From Marmoricola sp. (lineage in GTDB: Bacteria; Actinomycetota; Actinomycetes; Propionibacteriales; Nocardioidaceae), in the NCBI GenBank assembly GCA_025964795.1, contig JAOPYC010000037.1, forward strand, positions 1-57,346: 57,346 nt of DNA, written 5' to 3'. The position numbers and the translations under genes are program-made. The notes beneath the pieces are model-generated. The model ran no database searches. It was not told where the DNA came from and was given only the letters and a program-made list of their open reading frames with translations. Numbering within the stretch: position 1 is the first letter of the stretch; every line of letters starts with the position of its first letter. Positions 1-8,976 of the stretch are shown one piece after another.

Positions 1-675
1 AGCAACCACGACAGTTGCGCCGTGGAGCTCGCGGTCCAGATCGCCTCGGCGACCGGCGGCACCGCGACAGTGCTCTCGGTCGGTGACGCGGACGCCGCCG
101 AGCAGCTGCGCTCCGCCCTGGGCGTCGGATGCACCGCCGCCGTCCTGGTCGAGGCCGAGCCGGTCTCGCTGGGCCCGGCCGACGTCGCCCGCGAGATCGC
201 GGCCGTCGTGCGCGACAACGAGGCCGCCCCGGAGGACAGCAGAGTGACCTACGACCTCGTGCTCCTGGGCAACGACGCCGCCGACTCCGGCGACTTCCAG
301 GTCGGCATCCGGCTGGCGCACGAGCTCGACCGACCCGTCGTGACCGGCATCAAGCTCGCCGGCGTCGACGGCGGGACCGCCGACCTGCAGGGCGACGGGC
401 CCGAGGGCCTGGAGTCCTACGCGGTGCCGCTGCCTGCCGTGGTCACGGTGATGGAGGGCGGCGTCGAGCCGCGCTACCCCACGATCACCGGCCGGATGAA
501 GGCCAAGAAGATCGAGATCGAGACCCGGGCGAGCGTGCAGGAGCCGGCCGGCAGCGGTCGCGTCCGGCTGACGCTGCCGCCGCCCGCCCCCTCCACCGTC
601 GAGGTGCTCGGTGAGGGGCCCGGGACCGCGGGCACCGTGGTCGACCTGCTGCAGCGACTGGGAGTAGCCCGATGA
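1..675 (+). CDS. etfB: Electron transfer flavoprotein beta subunit, 5'-truncated by window edge
   Basis: Beta subunit of the soluble FAD/AMP heterodimer that collects electrons from acyl-CoA and related dehydrogenases and passes them toward the quinone pool. The reading frame is open from base 1 without a start, so roughly the first 30-40 residues lie outside the window; the in-frame GTG at 22 is an internal valine. Visible family features are the nucleotide-fold stretch YDLVLLGNDAADSGD and the C-terminal segment PRYPTITGRMKAKK, typical of EtfB. The stop overlaps the start of etfA by 4 bp (ATGA at 672-675), so the two subunits are translationally coupled. The family call is firm; the dehydrogenase partner cannot be told from this window. 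Confidence 0.9.
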   Translation, partial: SNHDSCAVELAVQIASATGGTATVLSVGDADAAEQLRSALGVGCTAAVLVEAEPVSLGPADVAREIAAVVRDNEAAPEDSRVTYDLVLLGNDAADSGDFQVGIRLAHELDRPVVTGIKLAGVDGGTADLQGDGPEGLESYAVPLPAVVTVMEGGVEPRYPTITGRMKAKKIEIETRASVQEPAGSGRVRLTLPPPAPSTVEVLGEGPGTAGTVVDLLQRLGVAR

Positions 676-1649
676 TCGTCGTCTACGTCGAGACCTCGGC
701 CGAGGGCGTCAACGAGGTGTCCCTCGAGACCGTCACCCTGGCCCGCGACCTGTCCGCCGCCGGCGGCGGAGTGCCGATCGACGCGGTGGTGGTCGGCCCC
801 GCCCCTGCGGGCGTGGCCTCCGAGCTCGCGGCGTACGGCGTCCGCACGGTGCACCACGCCGACGCTGACGACTTCGAGCTGTTCTCCGGCGCGGCCACGG
901 CAGCGGCCGTGGTCGCGGCCCGGCAGGCGTCCGGCTCGGTGGTCGTGATGGCCGGCGGCACCAACCGGGGCAACGAGGTCCTCGCTCGCGCGGCCACGAG
1001 GCTCGGGGTGGCGATGGCCGCCAACGTCGTCTCCTTCGGCGGGCTCTCCCCGTTCGTGGTGACGCGCCAGGTCGTCGGTGGTGCCGCGCTGGAGGAGATG
1101 AGGCTCTCGCAGCGTCCGGCCGTGTTCACCGTCGCCGGTCACGCCGTCGATCCTGCTCCTGCGGCCGAGCCTGCAGCCGGGACCCTGCAGCCCCTCGCCG
1201 TCGAGCTGACCCCGGCCGATCTCGCCGTCCGCGTCGTCTCCGTGCAGCGCGAGTCGACCGACGACGACGGCGGCCTCCGCTCCGCCCGCATCGTGGTCGG
1301 AGCCGGCCGTGGCGCCGGCGGACCCGACGGGTTCAAGGGTGTGATCGAGCTGACCGAGCTGCTCGGCGGCTCCCTCGGGGTCTCCCGCGTGGTCACCTCG
1401 CTGGGCTGGCGTCCGCACAACGAGCAGGTCGGCCAGACCGGCAGCCGGATCTCCCCCGACGTCTACATCCCCTGCGGCATCAGCGGCGCCATCCAGCACT
1501 GGGCGGGCTGCGCGAGCTCCAAGGTGATCCTCGCGATCAACACCGACGCCGAGGCGCCGATGATGACCAAGGCGACCTACGCCGTGATCGGCGACATGCA
1601 CGAGGTGGTCCCGGCCATCAACGAGGAGATCCGCCGACGACGGGCTTGA
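672..1649 (+). CDS. etfA: Electron transfer flavoprotein alpha subunit
   Basis: Alpha subunit carrying the FAD of the ETF heterodimer. The protein has 325 residues, a normal length. The C-terminal FAD-binding domain is plain: QTGSRISPDVYIPCGISGA, then IQHWAGCASSKVILAINTD and a final GDMHEVVPAINEE, matching the family pattern of GxxGxxxxPxLYIAxGISGAIQH and AINxDxxAPIF. The N-terminal domain (about residues 1-190) is the variable nucleotide-like fold. The start ATG overlaps the etfB stop. The 3' end overlaps the convergent regulator gene by 32 bp. Confidence 0.93.
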   Translation: MIVVYVETSAEGVNEVSLETVTLARDLSAAGGGVPIDAVVVGPAPAGVASELAAYGVRTVHHADADDFELFSGAATAAAVVAARQASGSVVVMAGGTNRGNEVLARAATRLGVAMAANVVSFGGLSPFVVTRQVVGGAALEEMRLSQRPAVFTVAGHAVDPAPAAEPAAGTLQPLAVELTPADLAVRVVSVQRESTDDDGGLRSARIVVGAGRGAGGPDGFKGVIELTELLGGSLGVSRVVTSLGWRPHNEQVGQTGSRISPDVYIPCGISGAIQHWAGCASSKVILAINTDAEAPMMTKATYAVIGDMHEVVPAINEEIRRRRA

Positions 1650-2259
1650 TCCGCGGCTCCGGCTCACTGGGCCGGAGCTCTGGCACCAGTGGCAGCTGGC
1701 GAAGCGTGGCCTCGACGCATTCGATCGCTTGATCAGAGGTGATGTCGGAGCGGCACAGGGCGGAGATCAGTCCGTCAATCAGGGCTCGGAGCTGGACCGA
1801 CAGCTGCGGCCGTGAGGTCGGCTCGGTGCCGAGCATGCCCAGGACCTGATCGATGAGCTTGTCCAGAGCTTCGTCCCAGTTCTGTCGATGCCGCGCCGAC
1901 TGCTCGTCCATCCCCGCCGTGGTCAGCTCCTTCCACGCGCGCTCGTGCTCCAGGTCGTCCTCGTCCAGGGGCAGATACATCTGCAGCGCCCACGACAGGT
2001 GTTCCACTGAGCCGTACTCGTGGGTGCCTCGCCCGCGCAGGTAGAGGCGAGCGCCTCGTCTGCGGACGATCCAGGCCACACCCATGGCACGCAGCACGTC
2101 CGGCGAGCTCAGCGCGCGCCGGAGGGTCGAGGGGTGGAGCTTGAGCTCTGTCGCCACGGAGTCGATGGTGACCGCCTCCGCACCCCGACGCGCAGCGATG
2201 CGGACGACAGCCTCGCGGATGAGGTCGTAGCGGACTCCCCAGTCGATCAGTCTTGGCAT
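1618..2259 (-). CDS. TetR-type transcriptional regulator
   Basis: A protein of 213 residues with the TetR layout: an N-terminal helix-turn-helix (LIREAVVRIAARRGAEAVTI then VATELKLHPSTLRRALSSPD, about residues 13-53) followed by an all-helical ligand domain. The HTH is less canonical than most TetR proteins; the usual YYHF at the end of the recognition helix is replaced by LRRAL. The gene is convergent with etfA and its last 32 bp lie inside that gene. Two ACCGGT blocks stand just upstream of its start and may be its own operator. Ligand and targets cannot be inferred. Confidence 0.75.
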   Translation of the reverse strand: MPRLIDWGVRYDLIREAVVRIAARRGAEAVTIDSVATELKLHPSTLRRALSSPDVLRAMGVAWIVRRRGARLYLRGRGTHEYGSVEHLSWALQMYLPLDEDDLEHERAWKELTTAGMDEQSARHRQNWDEALDKLIDQVLGMLGTEPTSRPQLSVQLRALIDGLISALCRSDITSDQAIECVEATLRQLPLVPELRPSEPEPRIKPVVGGSPR

Positions 2260-2262
2260 GCC

Positions 2263-2276
2263 ACCGGTCTACCGGT
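2263..2276. promoter_or_regulatory. Twin ACCGGT motif, possible autoregulatory operator
   Basis: ACCGGT occurs twice, separated by two bases, giving two self-palindromic hexamers with an 8-bp period directly upstream of the TetR-type start codon at 2259. The position would suit autorepression. The motif is short in a GC-rich genome, so chance is possible. Confidence 0.3.
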
Positions 2277-2352
2277 CCCGACGCCTGCGTGCACCCGGCT
2301 GGCGCCGGGGCTGTGGAAAACACTCGCTCGCGTCCTGTTGTGGAAGCTCGTG

Positions 2353-2521
2353 GTGCAGTTCCCAGACCCCCGGTCTCCGCGTAGTGCCACCGGTTGTCGC
2401 AGTTCCCGCGGGCGCGGGGAGCGCGATGTGCCACACCGTCCTGCACAACGCCCAAATGGCGGGTCCGGGAACTGCAAGAACCGGTGGCACTACGCCGTCT
2501 CGGGCCTCCCGGGAACTGCAC
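2353..2521. repeat. Large imperfect inverted repeat with about 60-bp arms
   Basis: The left arm (about 2353-2412) and the right arm (about 2462-2521) are reverse complements. Each arm carries GCAGTTCCC at its outer and its inner end and the block GTAGTGCCACCGGTT in the middle, so GCAGTTCCC appears four times in all. The arms are separated by about 49 bp of poorly paired sequence. The element fills the space between the TetR-type gene and the beta-propeller gene, whose start is 42 bp to the right. It has no convincing ORF. It may be a non-autonomous mobile palindrome or a long hairpin affecting expression. Confidence 0.8.
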
Positions 2522-2562
2522 ATCCGCGTTCCACTTCCGACTGTCCCCCTACGCTGGCGCGC

Positions 2563-3900
2563 GTGGACAGGCGCAGGTGGGTGGTCGGCGGCGTGGTGGG
2601 GGCTGTGGTCCTCGGCGGGGGGGCGGCGGTCGCCGTGCCCCGGCTGTCGTCGGACTGCGGCCGGGACGTCACCGAGGTCACCGGAGCCCGGTCGGACTCG
2701 CCCTTCCTGGACGCGCGGCAGCGCGCGGCGCGGCCCGACCACGACCGGGACGCGCTGGTCACGGCGCTGGACGCGGCGCCGGCCCCGTTCGGGAAGGTGC
2801 TGGGAGGGGTCGGCTACCACTACGAGCAGTGGGCGCAGGTTTCCGCGTTCGCGCAGGGCATCGGGGTGCGCACCCGGGACAACCCGGACTTCACGATGCT
2901 CGACGACCGGACGCTGAAGCCGCGGTGGAGCGTCCGGGTGGGCACCCGGCGGTCGACGTACGACGCCAGCGACACGCGCTACCTGGTGGCCGCCCTGTCG
3001 ACCGGCGCCGCGCCCGACCTCGTGGCGCTGGACGCCGACGACGGGCACCGGGTCTGGTGCACCACGCTCGACGCTCCGGAGGTGACCTTCAACGACCCGT
3101 TCGCGACGCAGGTCCTTGACGGCGGAGGCGTGGCGGTGTTGACCCGCGGGAGCGGGTCGACGGAGCAGGTCGTGCGGCTCGACGGCCGGGACGGGTCGCA
3201 GCGGTGGCGACGCGGCGTGGCTGCGGACGAGGGTGACTTCCTGGGCAGCCTGGGCGACGGTCTGCTGCTGGCCGGGGGTACGTCGCACGAGCGGCTGGCC
3301 GACCCACGCAGGCTCTCCCAGCGCCGGGCCGGCCAGTCCCTGGTCGCGATCTCGGCGAAGAACGGCCGGCGGCGGTGGACCCTGGACTCGGCCGCGGGGG
3401 CAGGGATGCACGTCATCGGCACCGACCCCGACGCCGGCCTGGCGCTCGTCGAGCAGTGGACCGGTCAGCAGGGCCGGGTCCTGGCACTGGACCGAGCCGG
3501 CCGCCAGGTCTGGTCGGTGAGCCCGGGAGGCCCCGCCCACTTCGACGTGAGCCTGCGGGCCGGGCGGGTGCTGGTGCGGGCCGGCAACGCCTGGTCGGCG
3601 TACGCCGCCCGGGACGGCCACGTCCTGTGGAGGCGCACCGTGCCGGAGAAGCCACAGTTCCTGCCCTACGGCTTCGCGCTCGCTGACCTGCCGCTGCTCG
3701 ACGACGACCACGCCCTCGTCGGGGGTACGACGGCCCTGCACGTCCTCGACCTCGACACCGGCGCGATGACCTCGGCGGCGCTGCCGACCGACGGGATCAA
3801 CACCACCTACTGGCCCTACGAGGTAGCCGTCAGCCCCGGGCTGGTCGCGGTCGCGACCAACACCGGGGCTGCGGTGGTGCGGCGGACTAGCGGCGGTTGA
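2563..3900 (+). CDS. Exported or membrane-anchored PQQ-like beta-propeller protein
   Basis: A protein of 445 residues from the GTG at 2563. I chose this start because it places a basic stretch (DRRRW) immediately before a hydrophobic segment (about residues 7-27), a signal anchor; the open frame upstream runs through the palindromic repeat and looks non-coding. The body contains repeated blade motifs in which an aspartate-glycine turn precedes a tryptophan: [55 protein letters not shown]. These are typical of PQQ-like (WD40-like) propellers. No enzymatic residues are recognisable, so a scaffold or binding role outside the membrane is likely. The last 14 bp overlap the convergent phosphatase gene. 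Confidence 0.75.
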   Translation: MDRRRWVVGGVVGAVVLGGGAAVAVPRLSSDCGRDVTEVTGARSDSPFLDARQRAARPDHDRDALVTALDAAPAPFGKVLGGVGYHYEQWAQVSAFAQGIGVRTRDNPDFTMLDDRTLKPRWSVRVGTRRSTYDASDTRYLVAALSTGAAPDLVALDADDGHRVWCTTLDAPEVTFNDPFATQVLDGGGVAVLTRGSGSTEQVVRLDGRDGSQRWRRGVAADEGDFLGSLGDGLLLAGGTSHERLADPRRLSQRRAGQSLVAISAKNGRRRWTLDSAAGAGMHVIGTDPDAGLALVEQWTGQQGRVLALDRAGRQVWSVSPGGPAHFDVSLRAGRVLVRAGNAWSAYAARDGHVLWRRTVPEKPQFLPYGFALADLPLLDDDHALVGGTTALHVLDLDTGAMTSAALPTDGINTTYWPYEVAVSPGLVAVATNTGAAVVRRTSGG

Positions 3901-5317
3901 CCGTGTTGCCGATGATGAAGTGCAGGTCGGTCTGGTCGATCAGGCCGACCAGGTTGCCCGCACCGGGACCGTAGCCGGCCACCCGGAGCTGGGTGCCGGT
4001 GTGCTGCTGGCTGCCCCCCGCGGGGGCGGTGCCGTAGGAGACGATCATGTTCGACCCCTCCTTGGTGGCCAGGTTCACCGTCAGGCCGGGGGTGGTGCCG
4101 TCCACGATCTGGCTGGTGTGGGCGTGGTCGGCGGTGACGATGACGAGGGTGTGGCCGTCTCTGCGGGCGAAATCGAGCGCCTTCGTGACGGCCTCGTCGA
4201 GCTGCTGCGTCTCACCGATCTGGCCACACGCGTCAGCGGCGTGGTCCTTCTTGTCGATCGAGGCGCTCTCCACCTGGAGGAAGAACCCGTTCTTCTTGCC
4301 GGCCTTGTTCTTCGACAGCAGATCGATGGACTTGCTCGTCATCGTCTTCAGGTCGGGGACCTGGCTGAAGGTCGGCTCGGGCTGGCAGCTCTGCGCCGGC
4401 AGGGCGGCACCGTTGGTCGTGGCGAGCAATGGGGCGAACTTGACCGGCAGGTTGCCCGGCGCGAACAGTCCGAGGAGTGGCTTCTTCTGATCCGCGCTCG
4501 TCACCTTGGCGAGGTCCTGCTTCGCGGTCAAGTAGTTGTAGCCACGCTCCTTGGCCTGCTGCTCGAGCGTCTTTCCCTTCCACGCGCCCGCCGTGGCGGT
4601 CTCCGCGAAGGTGGTCGAACCGCCACCGAGGGTGACGTCGGGACGGGTGGTCAGCAGCTGCTCGCTGATCGAGCCGCGCCCACCGTTCTCCTTGGCGGCC
4701 TCGGGACAGGTCTTGGTGGTGGCCACCGGTCCGTAGCAGGAGCGCTGGCTGATGTGGCTGACCTCCACGGCCGGGGTCGCGTCCTGGATCTCGGAGGTGG
4801 TGACGTCCCCGGTCGCCATCCCGGACCTCTTGGCCTGCTCGAGCAGGGTCGGGAAGGCCTTGCCGTGGCGGTCGACCGAGATCGCGTTGTCGTAGGTCTT
4901 CACGCCGGTCGACCAGGCGGTCCCGGTGGAGGCTGAGTCGGGCGTGTAGTCGGGCTTCCCGGTGTCCTTCTGCACGCTGTAGTGCGTCAAGTTGCCGGTC
5001 AGCGGCAGCGCGTCTATGCCCTTGAAGGCGCCACCGGCGCCCTCGAGGTAGTTGCGGGCGACGGTGATCTCGGAGTCACCCATGCCGTCGCCGATGAACA
5101 GGATCACGTTGCGCGCGTGGGTGCGCTTGATGGACTCCTTGATCAGCCTGCTCTGGTCGCCGCGGAGGCGAGCGGCGCCACCGAGCTGGTCGACCTTCCC
5201 CTTGGCGGTGCGGTTGACGAGCGGCAGCTGCCCGTTGGCGGCGACCGTGGAGGTGCCGGCCCCGAGCAGGGCCAGGGCAGCGACTCCGACGGCGATCACT
5301 GTGCGCTTCTTCGGCAT
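3887..5317 (-). CDS. phoA: Secreted alkaline phosphatase
   Basis: A protein of 476 residues of the E. coli PhoA-type superfamily that hydrolyses phosphomonoesters outside the membrane. It starts with a signal peptide ([20 protein letters not shown], then an alanine-rich cleavage zone near residue 27). Metal and active-site motifs are in order: [14 protein letters not shown], the nucleophile serine in [20 protein letters not shown], and the histidine in SQQHTGTQ. Six cysteines suggest disulfides, as expected for an exported enzyme. No clear Pho box was recognised in the 103-bp gap to recQ, which is transcribed divergently. Confidence 0.9.
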   Translation of the reverse strand: MPKKRTVIAVGVAALALLGAGTSTVAANGQLPLVNRTAKGKVDQLGGAARLRGDQSRLIKESIKRTHARNVILFIGDGMGDSEITVARNYLEGAGGAFKGIDALPLTGNLTHYSVQKDTGKPDYTPDSASTGTAWSTGVKTYDNAISVDRHGKAFPTLLEQAKRSGMATGDVTTSEIQDATPAVEVSHISQRSCYGPVATTKTCPEAAKENGGRGSISEQLLTTRPDVTLGGGSTTFAETATAGAWKGKTLEQQAKERGYNYLTAKQDLAKVTSADQKKPLLGLFAPGNLPVKFAPLLATTNGAALPAQSCQPEPTFSQVPDLKTMTSKSIDLLSKNKAGKKNGFFLQVESASIDKKDHAADACGQIGETQQLDEAVTKALDFARRDGHTLVIVTADHAHTSQIVDGTTPGLTVNLATKEGSNMIVSYGTAPAGGSQQHTGTQLRVAGYGPGAGNLVGLIDQTDLHFIIGNTVNRR

Positions 5318-5420
5318 CTGGAACCTTTCGAGTCAGTGGTGTGGCTGCGACGTTGGTCCAGCCAGGTGACCTGTGGGGAAGGTCCGGGTGACATCTGGGT
5401 GTACTGGTAGACAAGGGCCC

Positions 5421-7517
5421 ATGCCGATTGCGACCAGCGCCCGCGACGAGGCCGAGCAGCACCTCCGGGCCCTGGTCGGCCGCGAGGACGCCCGGTTGCA
5501 CGACGACCAGTGGGCCGCGATCGAGGCGCTCGTGGTCGAGCAGAGCCGGGTGCTCGTCGTACAGAAGACGGGGTGGGGCAAGTCCGCGGTGTACTTCGTC
5601 GCCACCGCGCTGCTGCGTGGTCTCGGCGCCGGGCCGACCGTGATCATCTCGCCGCTGCTGGCCCTGATGCGCAACCAGATCGAGGCGGCCGAACGGGCCG
5701 GCATCAAGGCGGCCACCATCAACTCGACGAACATCGAGGACTGGCAGGCCATCCGCGCGCGGGTCGAGGCCGGTGAGATCGACGTGCTGCTGGTCAGTCC
5801 CGAGCGGCTGAACAACCCGACCTTCCGGGACGAGGTGCTGCCGCAGCTCACCGAGACCGCCGGGCTCCTGGTCGTCGACGAGGCCCACTGCATCTCCGAC
5901 TGGGGGCACGACTTCCGGCCGGACTACCGCCGCATCCGGCAGATGCTGACCACCCTGCCGCCGGGCATCCCGGTGCTGGCCACGACCGCGACCGCCAACG
6001 CGCGGGTGACCGGCGACGTCGCGGAACAGCTCGGCTCCGACGTCCTGGTGCTGCGCGGCTCGCTGGACCGGGAGTCCCTGCACCTCGCCGTGCTCCAGCT
6101 CGAGCGGCCCGAGCAGCGCCTGGCCTGGCTGGGCGAGCACCTGGCGGACTTCGACGGCTCCGGGATCATCTACACGCTCACGGTGGCGGCCACCCAGGAG
6201 GTCGCGGAGCACCTGCGCTCGCGGGGCCACGCGGTCGCGGCCTACTCCGGGCAGACCGAGGCCACCGAGCGGCTCTCGCTGGAGCAGGACCTGCTCGCCG
6301 GCCGGCTCAAGGCGCTGGTGGCCACGAGCGCGCTGGGCATGGGCTTCGACGCGCGGCTGGGCTTCGTGGTCAACCTCGGGGCGCCCTCGTCACCGGTGGC
6401 CTACTACCAGCAGGTCGGCCGCGCGGGCCGCGGGACCGGCGACGCCACGGTGGTGCTGATGCCGGCGCACGAGGACCGCGACATCTGGCGCTACTTCGCC
6501 TCGCTGGCGTTCCCGCCCGAGCAGCACGTCCGTACGACGCTGCGCGCGCTGGCCGAGAACGGCGCCCCCATGTCGACCGCGTCCCTGGAGACCTACGTCG
6601 ACCTCAGCCGCACCCGCCTGGAGACGATGCTCAAGGTGCTCGACGTGGACGGTGCCGTCGACCGGGTCCGCGGCGGGTGGACCGCCACCGGGCAGGAGTG
6701 GGCCTACGACCAGGAGCGCTACGACCGGGTGGCGGCGGCGCGGCGCGACGAGCAGGCCGCGATGCTCGCCTACATCGCGACCGACGGCTGCCGGATGCGC
6801 TTCCTGCGCGAGCAGCTGGACGACCCCGGCGCCGAAGACTGCGGTCGCTGCGACAACTGCGGGGGCATCGACCTGCCGGCCGGCGTCTCGGGGGCAGCCC
6901 TCGAGCAGGCCGGCGAGCGGCTCCGTCGCCCCGGGGTCACGCTGGCCCCGCGCAAGATGTGGCCCAGCGCGCTGGCCAACCTCGGCATCGATCTCAAGGG
7001 CAAGATCTCCGAGGGCGCCGAGGAGGGGCGGGCCGTCGGCCGGCTCACCGACCTGGGCCACGGGCAGATGCTGCGCGAGCTGTTCCGGCCCGAGGCGCCG
7101 GACGGAGCGGTCCCCCGGCCCCTGGTCGACGCCGTCCTCAAGGTGCTCGGCGACTGGCACCCGGCGTGGCCGGCGCGTCCGACCGGGGTGGCGTACGTCG
7201 AGTCGGCGCGCCGTCCCCGGCTGGTGCACAGCCTCGCCGACGGGCTGGCCCGCTACCTGCACCTGCCCCTGGTGGCCCGCTGGGAGATCGTCGACCCGGA
7301 CGTGCCGCCGGGTCAGGGCGCAGCCAACTCGGCGCAACGGGTGGCGGCTGTCGGCCGCCGGTTCTCGCTCGCCGTCGACGAGCCCCTGGACGGCGGCCCC
7401 GTACTCCTGGTCGACGACCTCATGGGCACCGGCTGGACGCTCACGATGGCAGCCCGCGCGCTGCGGCGGGCGGGTGCGAGCGCGGTGCTCCCGCTGACGC
7501 TGGGCGTCGAGTCCTGA
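5421..7517 (+). CDS. recQ: RecQ-family DNA helicase with C-terminal phosphoribosyltransferase-like domain
   Basis: A superfamily 2 DNA helicase of 698 residues. The Walker A motif is QKTGWGKSAVYF (about residues 48-59), the DEAH box is VVDEAHCISDWGHDFRPDYR (about 154-173), and motif VI is QQVGRAGRG. A RecQ-type zinc-binding region follows with CGRCDNCGG. Beyond it, the last 120 residues form a phosphoribosyltransferase-like domain ending in PVLLVDDLMGTGWTLT, the PRPP-loop pattern of purine salvage enzymes. A start at 5421 is preferred over the upstream in-frame ATG at 5373 because homology starts just after it. The stop codon overlaps the start of the next gene by one base. The PRT domain may sense or metabolise a nucleotide; that is inference. 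Confidence 0.88.
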   Translation: MPIATSARDEAEQHLRALVGREDARLHDDQWAAIEALVVEQSRVLVVQKTGWGKSAVYFVATALLRGLGAGPTVIISPLLALMRNQIEAAERAGIKAATINSTNIEDWQAIRARVEAGEIDVLLVSPERLNNPTFRDEVLPQLTETAGLLVVDEAHCISDWGHDFRPDYRRIRQMLTTLPPGIPVLATTATANARVTGDVAEQLGSDVLVLRGSLDRESLHLAVLQLERPEQRLAWLGEHLADFDGSGIIYTLTVAATQEVAEHLRSRGHAVAAYSGQTEATERLSLEQDLLAGRLKALVATSALGMGFDARLGFVVNLGAPSSPVAYYQQVGRAGRGTGDATVVLMPAHEDRDIWRYFASLAFPPEQHVRTTLRALAENGAPMSTASLETYVDLSRTRLETMLKVLDVDGAVDRVRGGWTATGQEWAYDQERYDRVAAARRDEQAAMLAYIATDGCRMRFLREQLDDPGAEDCGRCDNCGGIDLPAGVSGAALEQAGERLRRPGVTLAPRKMWPSALANLGIDLKGKISEGAEEGRAVGRLTDLGHGQMLRELFRPEAPDGAVPRPLVDAVLKVLGDWHPAWPARPTGVAYVESARRPRLVHSLADGLARYLHLPLVARWEIVDPDVPPGQGAANSAQRVAAVGRRFSLAVDEPLDGGPVLLVDDLMGTGWTLTMAARALRRAGASAVLPLTLGVES

Positions 7518-8219
7518 TGGCCGCGCGGCTGGCGAGGGTCTCCGCCGAGCGGATGCACCTGGCGCTGATGCTGGTGCTCACCTTCGGCACCGGGATCGTC
7601 GACGCCGTGGGCTACCTGGGGCTCGACCGGGTGTTCACCGGGAACATGACCGGCAACGTCGTCATCCTCGGCATGGCGCTGGTCGGCGGGGACGACCTGC
7701 CGGTGCTGGGCCCGGTGCTGGCGCTCGGCGGCTTCATGGCCGGCGCGGCGCTGGGCGGACGGGTGCTGCGCGACGCACCGCACGCATGGACCCGGCGGAC
7801 CAACCTGCTGCTGGCCCCTCGTCGGCGCCCTGCTGCTCGCGCTCGCGGCCCTGCTGGGGCTCGTCGACGACCCAACCCGGCCGGTGCTGCTGACCGTCAC
7901 CTGCCTGCTCGGCGCGGCGATGGGCATCCAGGCCGCCACCGCCAGGTTCATCGGAGTCAAGGACGTGACCACCGTCGTGGTCACCTCGACCATCACCGGG
8001 CTGGCCGCCGACTCGGTGCTGGGCAGCGGCAACGCCAGGCGAGGGGGCGGCGGCAGCGGCCGTCGGTTCCTGGCCGTGCTGCTGATCGTCGCCGGTGCCC
8101 TCGTCGGGGCGCTGCTGCTGCACTGGCACCTGCGGGCCGGCCTGGTGGTCGAGGGCACGCTGGTCCTGCTCGTCGTCGCGACCGGCGCCTGGCACGACCT
8201 CAGCCGACGTACTCCTTGA
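7517..8219 (+). pseudogene. DUF1275 (YoaK-like) membrane protein, frameshifted
   Basis: The first 100 residues (MTGNVVILGMALVGGDD, then LGPVLALGGFMAGAALGGRV) match DUF1275/YoaK membrane proteins. The frame then loses sense at the CCCC run at 7815-7818. One frame over, the protein resumes immediately as LVGALLLALAALLGLVDDPT and continues through TCLLGAAMGIQAAT and VKDVTTVVVTSTITG to a stop at 8217-8219. Removing one base at the C run restores a normal gene of about 233 residues. Either this is a recent one-base insertion or a sequencing error in a homopolymer. The start overlaps the recQ stop. Confidence 0.8.
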
Positions 8220-8466
8220 CCGGTGGGGTGGGCACAAGCAGGCGATCACGTAGCCGTCGTACCCCTCGACCTCGCCGGAGGGTCGCCCTGATCTCCTCGT
8301 AGGTCGCGGAGCCGATGCCGTGCTCCTCGGCGAAGGCGTAGACCGTGTTCTTCTGCGTGTCCGTCGCGACCACCTGGCTGTTGTCGCCCTCGGTGTGGCA
8401 CCCGCACCACCCGGGCCTCCGCCTTGCCGTACTGGTTGGACACAGGATGACGTTCCCGTCGGCCAT
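8200..8466 (-). pseudogene. Urate oxidase (uricase) N-terminal remnant
   Basis: The reading frame begins MADGNVIL and later contains HTEGDNSQVVATDTQKNTVY and AFAEEHGI, the hallmark TDTQKNTVYAFAKEHGI region of uricase. An overlapping frame retains NQYGKAEARVVRV, the normal piece lying between them, so a frameshift and an internal deletion have removed the segment between KAEVRVVRV and HTEGDN. Everything after about residue 70 of the remnant is unrelated, and the C-terminal three quarters of uricase is missing. It cannot be an active enzyme. It sits 1 bp downstream of the hydroxyisourate hydrolase stop, the usual order in urate-degradation operons. Confidence 0.8.
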
Positions 8467-8467
8467 G

Positions 8468-8788
8468 TCAGCTCCCTCGGTAGGTGGTGTAGGAGAACGG
8501 GCTGAGCAGCACCGCCACGTCGTAGTGCCTCTCGACCGGGTCGACGACGAAGGCCAGGTCGATCTCGGGGAAGAACGTGGGCCGGTCGGCCGCGGCGAAC
8601 CAGAGCCCGGTCTCGAGGACCAGTCGGTGCCGGCCGCGCGCGAGCTCGAGGTCGAAGAGGACCCGGCCGTCCGCGTCCGTCATCGCGCTCGCCAGCAGCT
8701 CCTCGTCGGGGCCACCCAGCGTCATCGCCAGGCCTACGGCCGGCACGCCCAGGGCGGCGTCGAGCACGTGGCTGGACAGCGTCGTCAA
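8468..8788 (-). CDS. uraH: 5-hydroxyisourate hydrolase (transthyretin-like)
   Basis: A protein of 106 residues that hydrolyses 5-hydroxyisourate, the uricase product, to OHCU. Conserved active-site elements are present: the N-terminal SSHVLDAALG with its histidine, an arginine in DADGR, a histidine in VERHYDV and the C-terminal signature SPFSYTTYRGS. The length is close to the family norm, with a slightly short central loop. The start is TTG at 8788, overlapping the upstream UraD stop as TTGA; this start gives the canonical N terminus. It is the only intact-looking gene in a degraded cluster, so its substrate supply in this strain is doubtful unless a second uricase exists elsewhere. Confidence 0.85.
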   Translation of the reverse strand: MTTLSSHVLDAALGVPAVGLAMTLGGPDEELLASAMTDADGRVLFDLELARGRHRLVLETGLWFAAADRPTFFPEIDLAFVVDPVERHYDVAVLLSPFSYTTYRGS

Positions 8789-8943
8789 CGGACGAGTCCC
8801 TGCAGGCGGAGGGCGGCGATCTCGCGGACCTGCCCGGCGGTGACCTCGAGCTCGGTGCCGGGGTCGTTGTCCAGCCGTTGCTGGACCGCGGCGTCGGCCG
8901 GGTCAACGCCGGACTGCTCGATCTCCATGGGCTCGATCTCCAT
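8785..8943 (-). pseudogene. OHCU decarboxylase (UraD) C-terminal remnant
   Basis: An open frame of 52 residues from ATG at 8943. Its second half, QQRLDNDPGTELEVTAGQV followed by REIAALRLQGLV, matches the C-terminal helices of 2-oxo-4-hydroxy-4-carboxy-5-ureidoimidazoline decarboxylase, the step after UraH. The remaining two thirds of the enzyme, including the catalytic histidine, is absent. The frame begins with a duplicated ATGGAGATCGAG, suggesting a local rearrangement at the truncation point. The stop is coupled to uraH through a TTGA overlap, so translation of this scrap could still feed uraH. Confidence 0.65.
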
Positions 8944-8976
8944 GTGAAGGCCTCCGCGGACGTCAGGTGAGTCTCT

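Noticed and set aside
474..1667. Minus-strand frame of 397 codons over the etf genes
   Set aside because: Antisense shadow of etfB and etfA with the same low-complexity composition.
2020..2562. Upstream extension of the beta-propeller gene
   Set aside because: It crosses the TetR-type gene and the palindromic repeat, and has no homology; the GTG at 2563 gives a proper signal anchor.
2269..3741. Minus-strand frame of 490 codons
   Set aside because: Antisense shadow of the beta-propeller gene.
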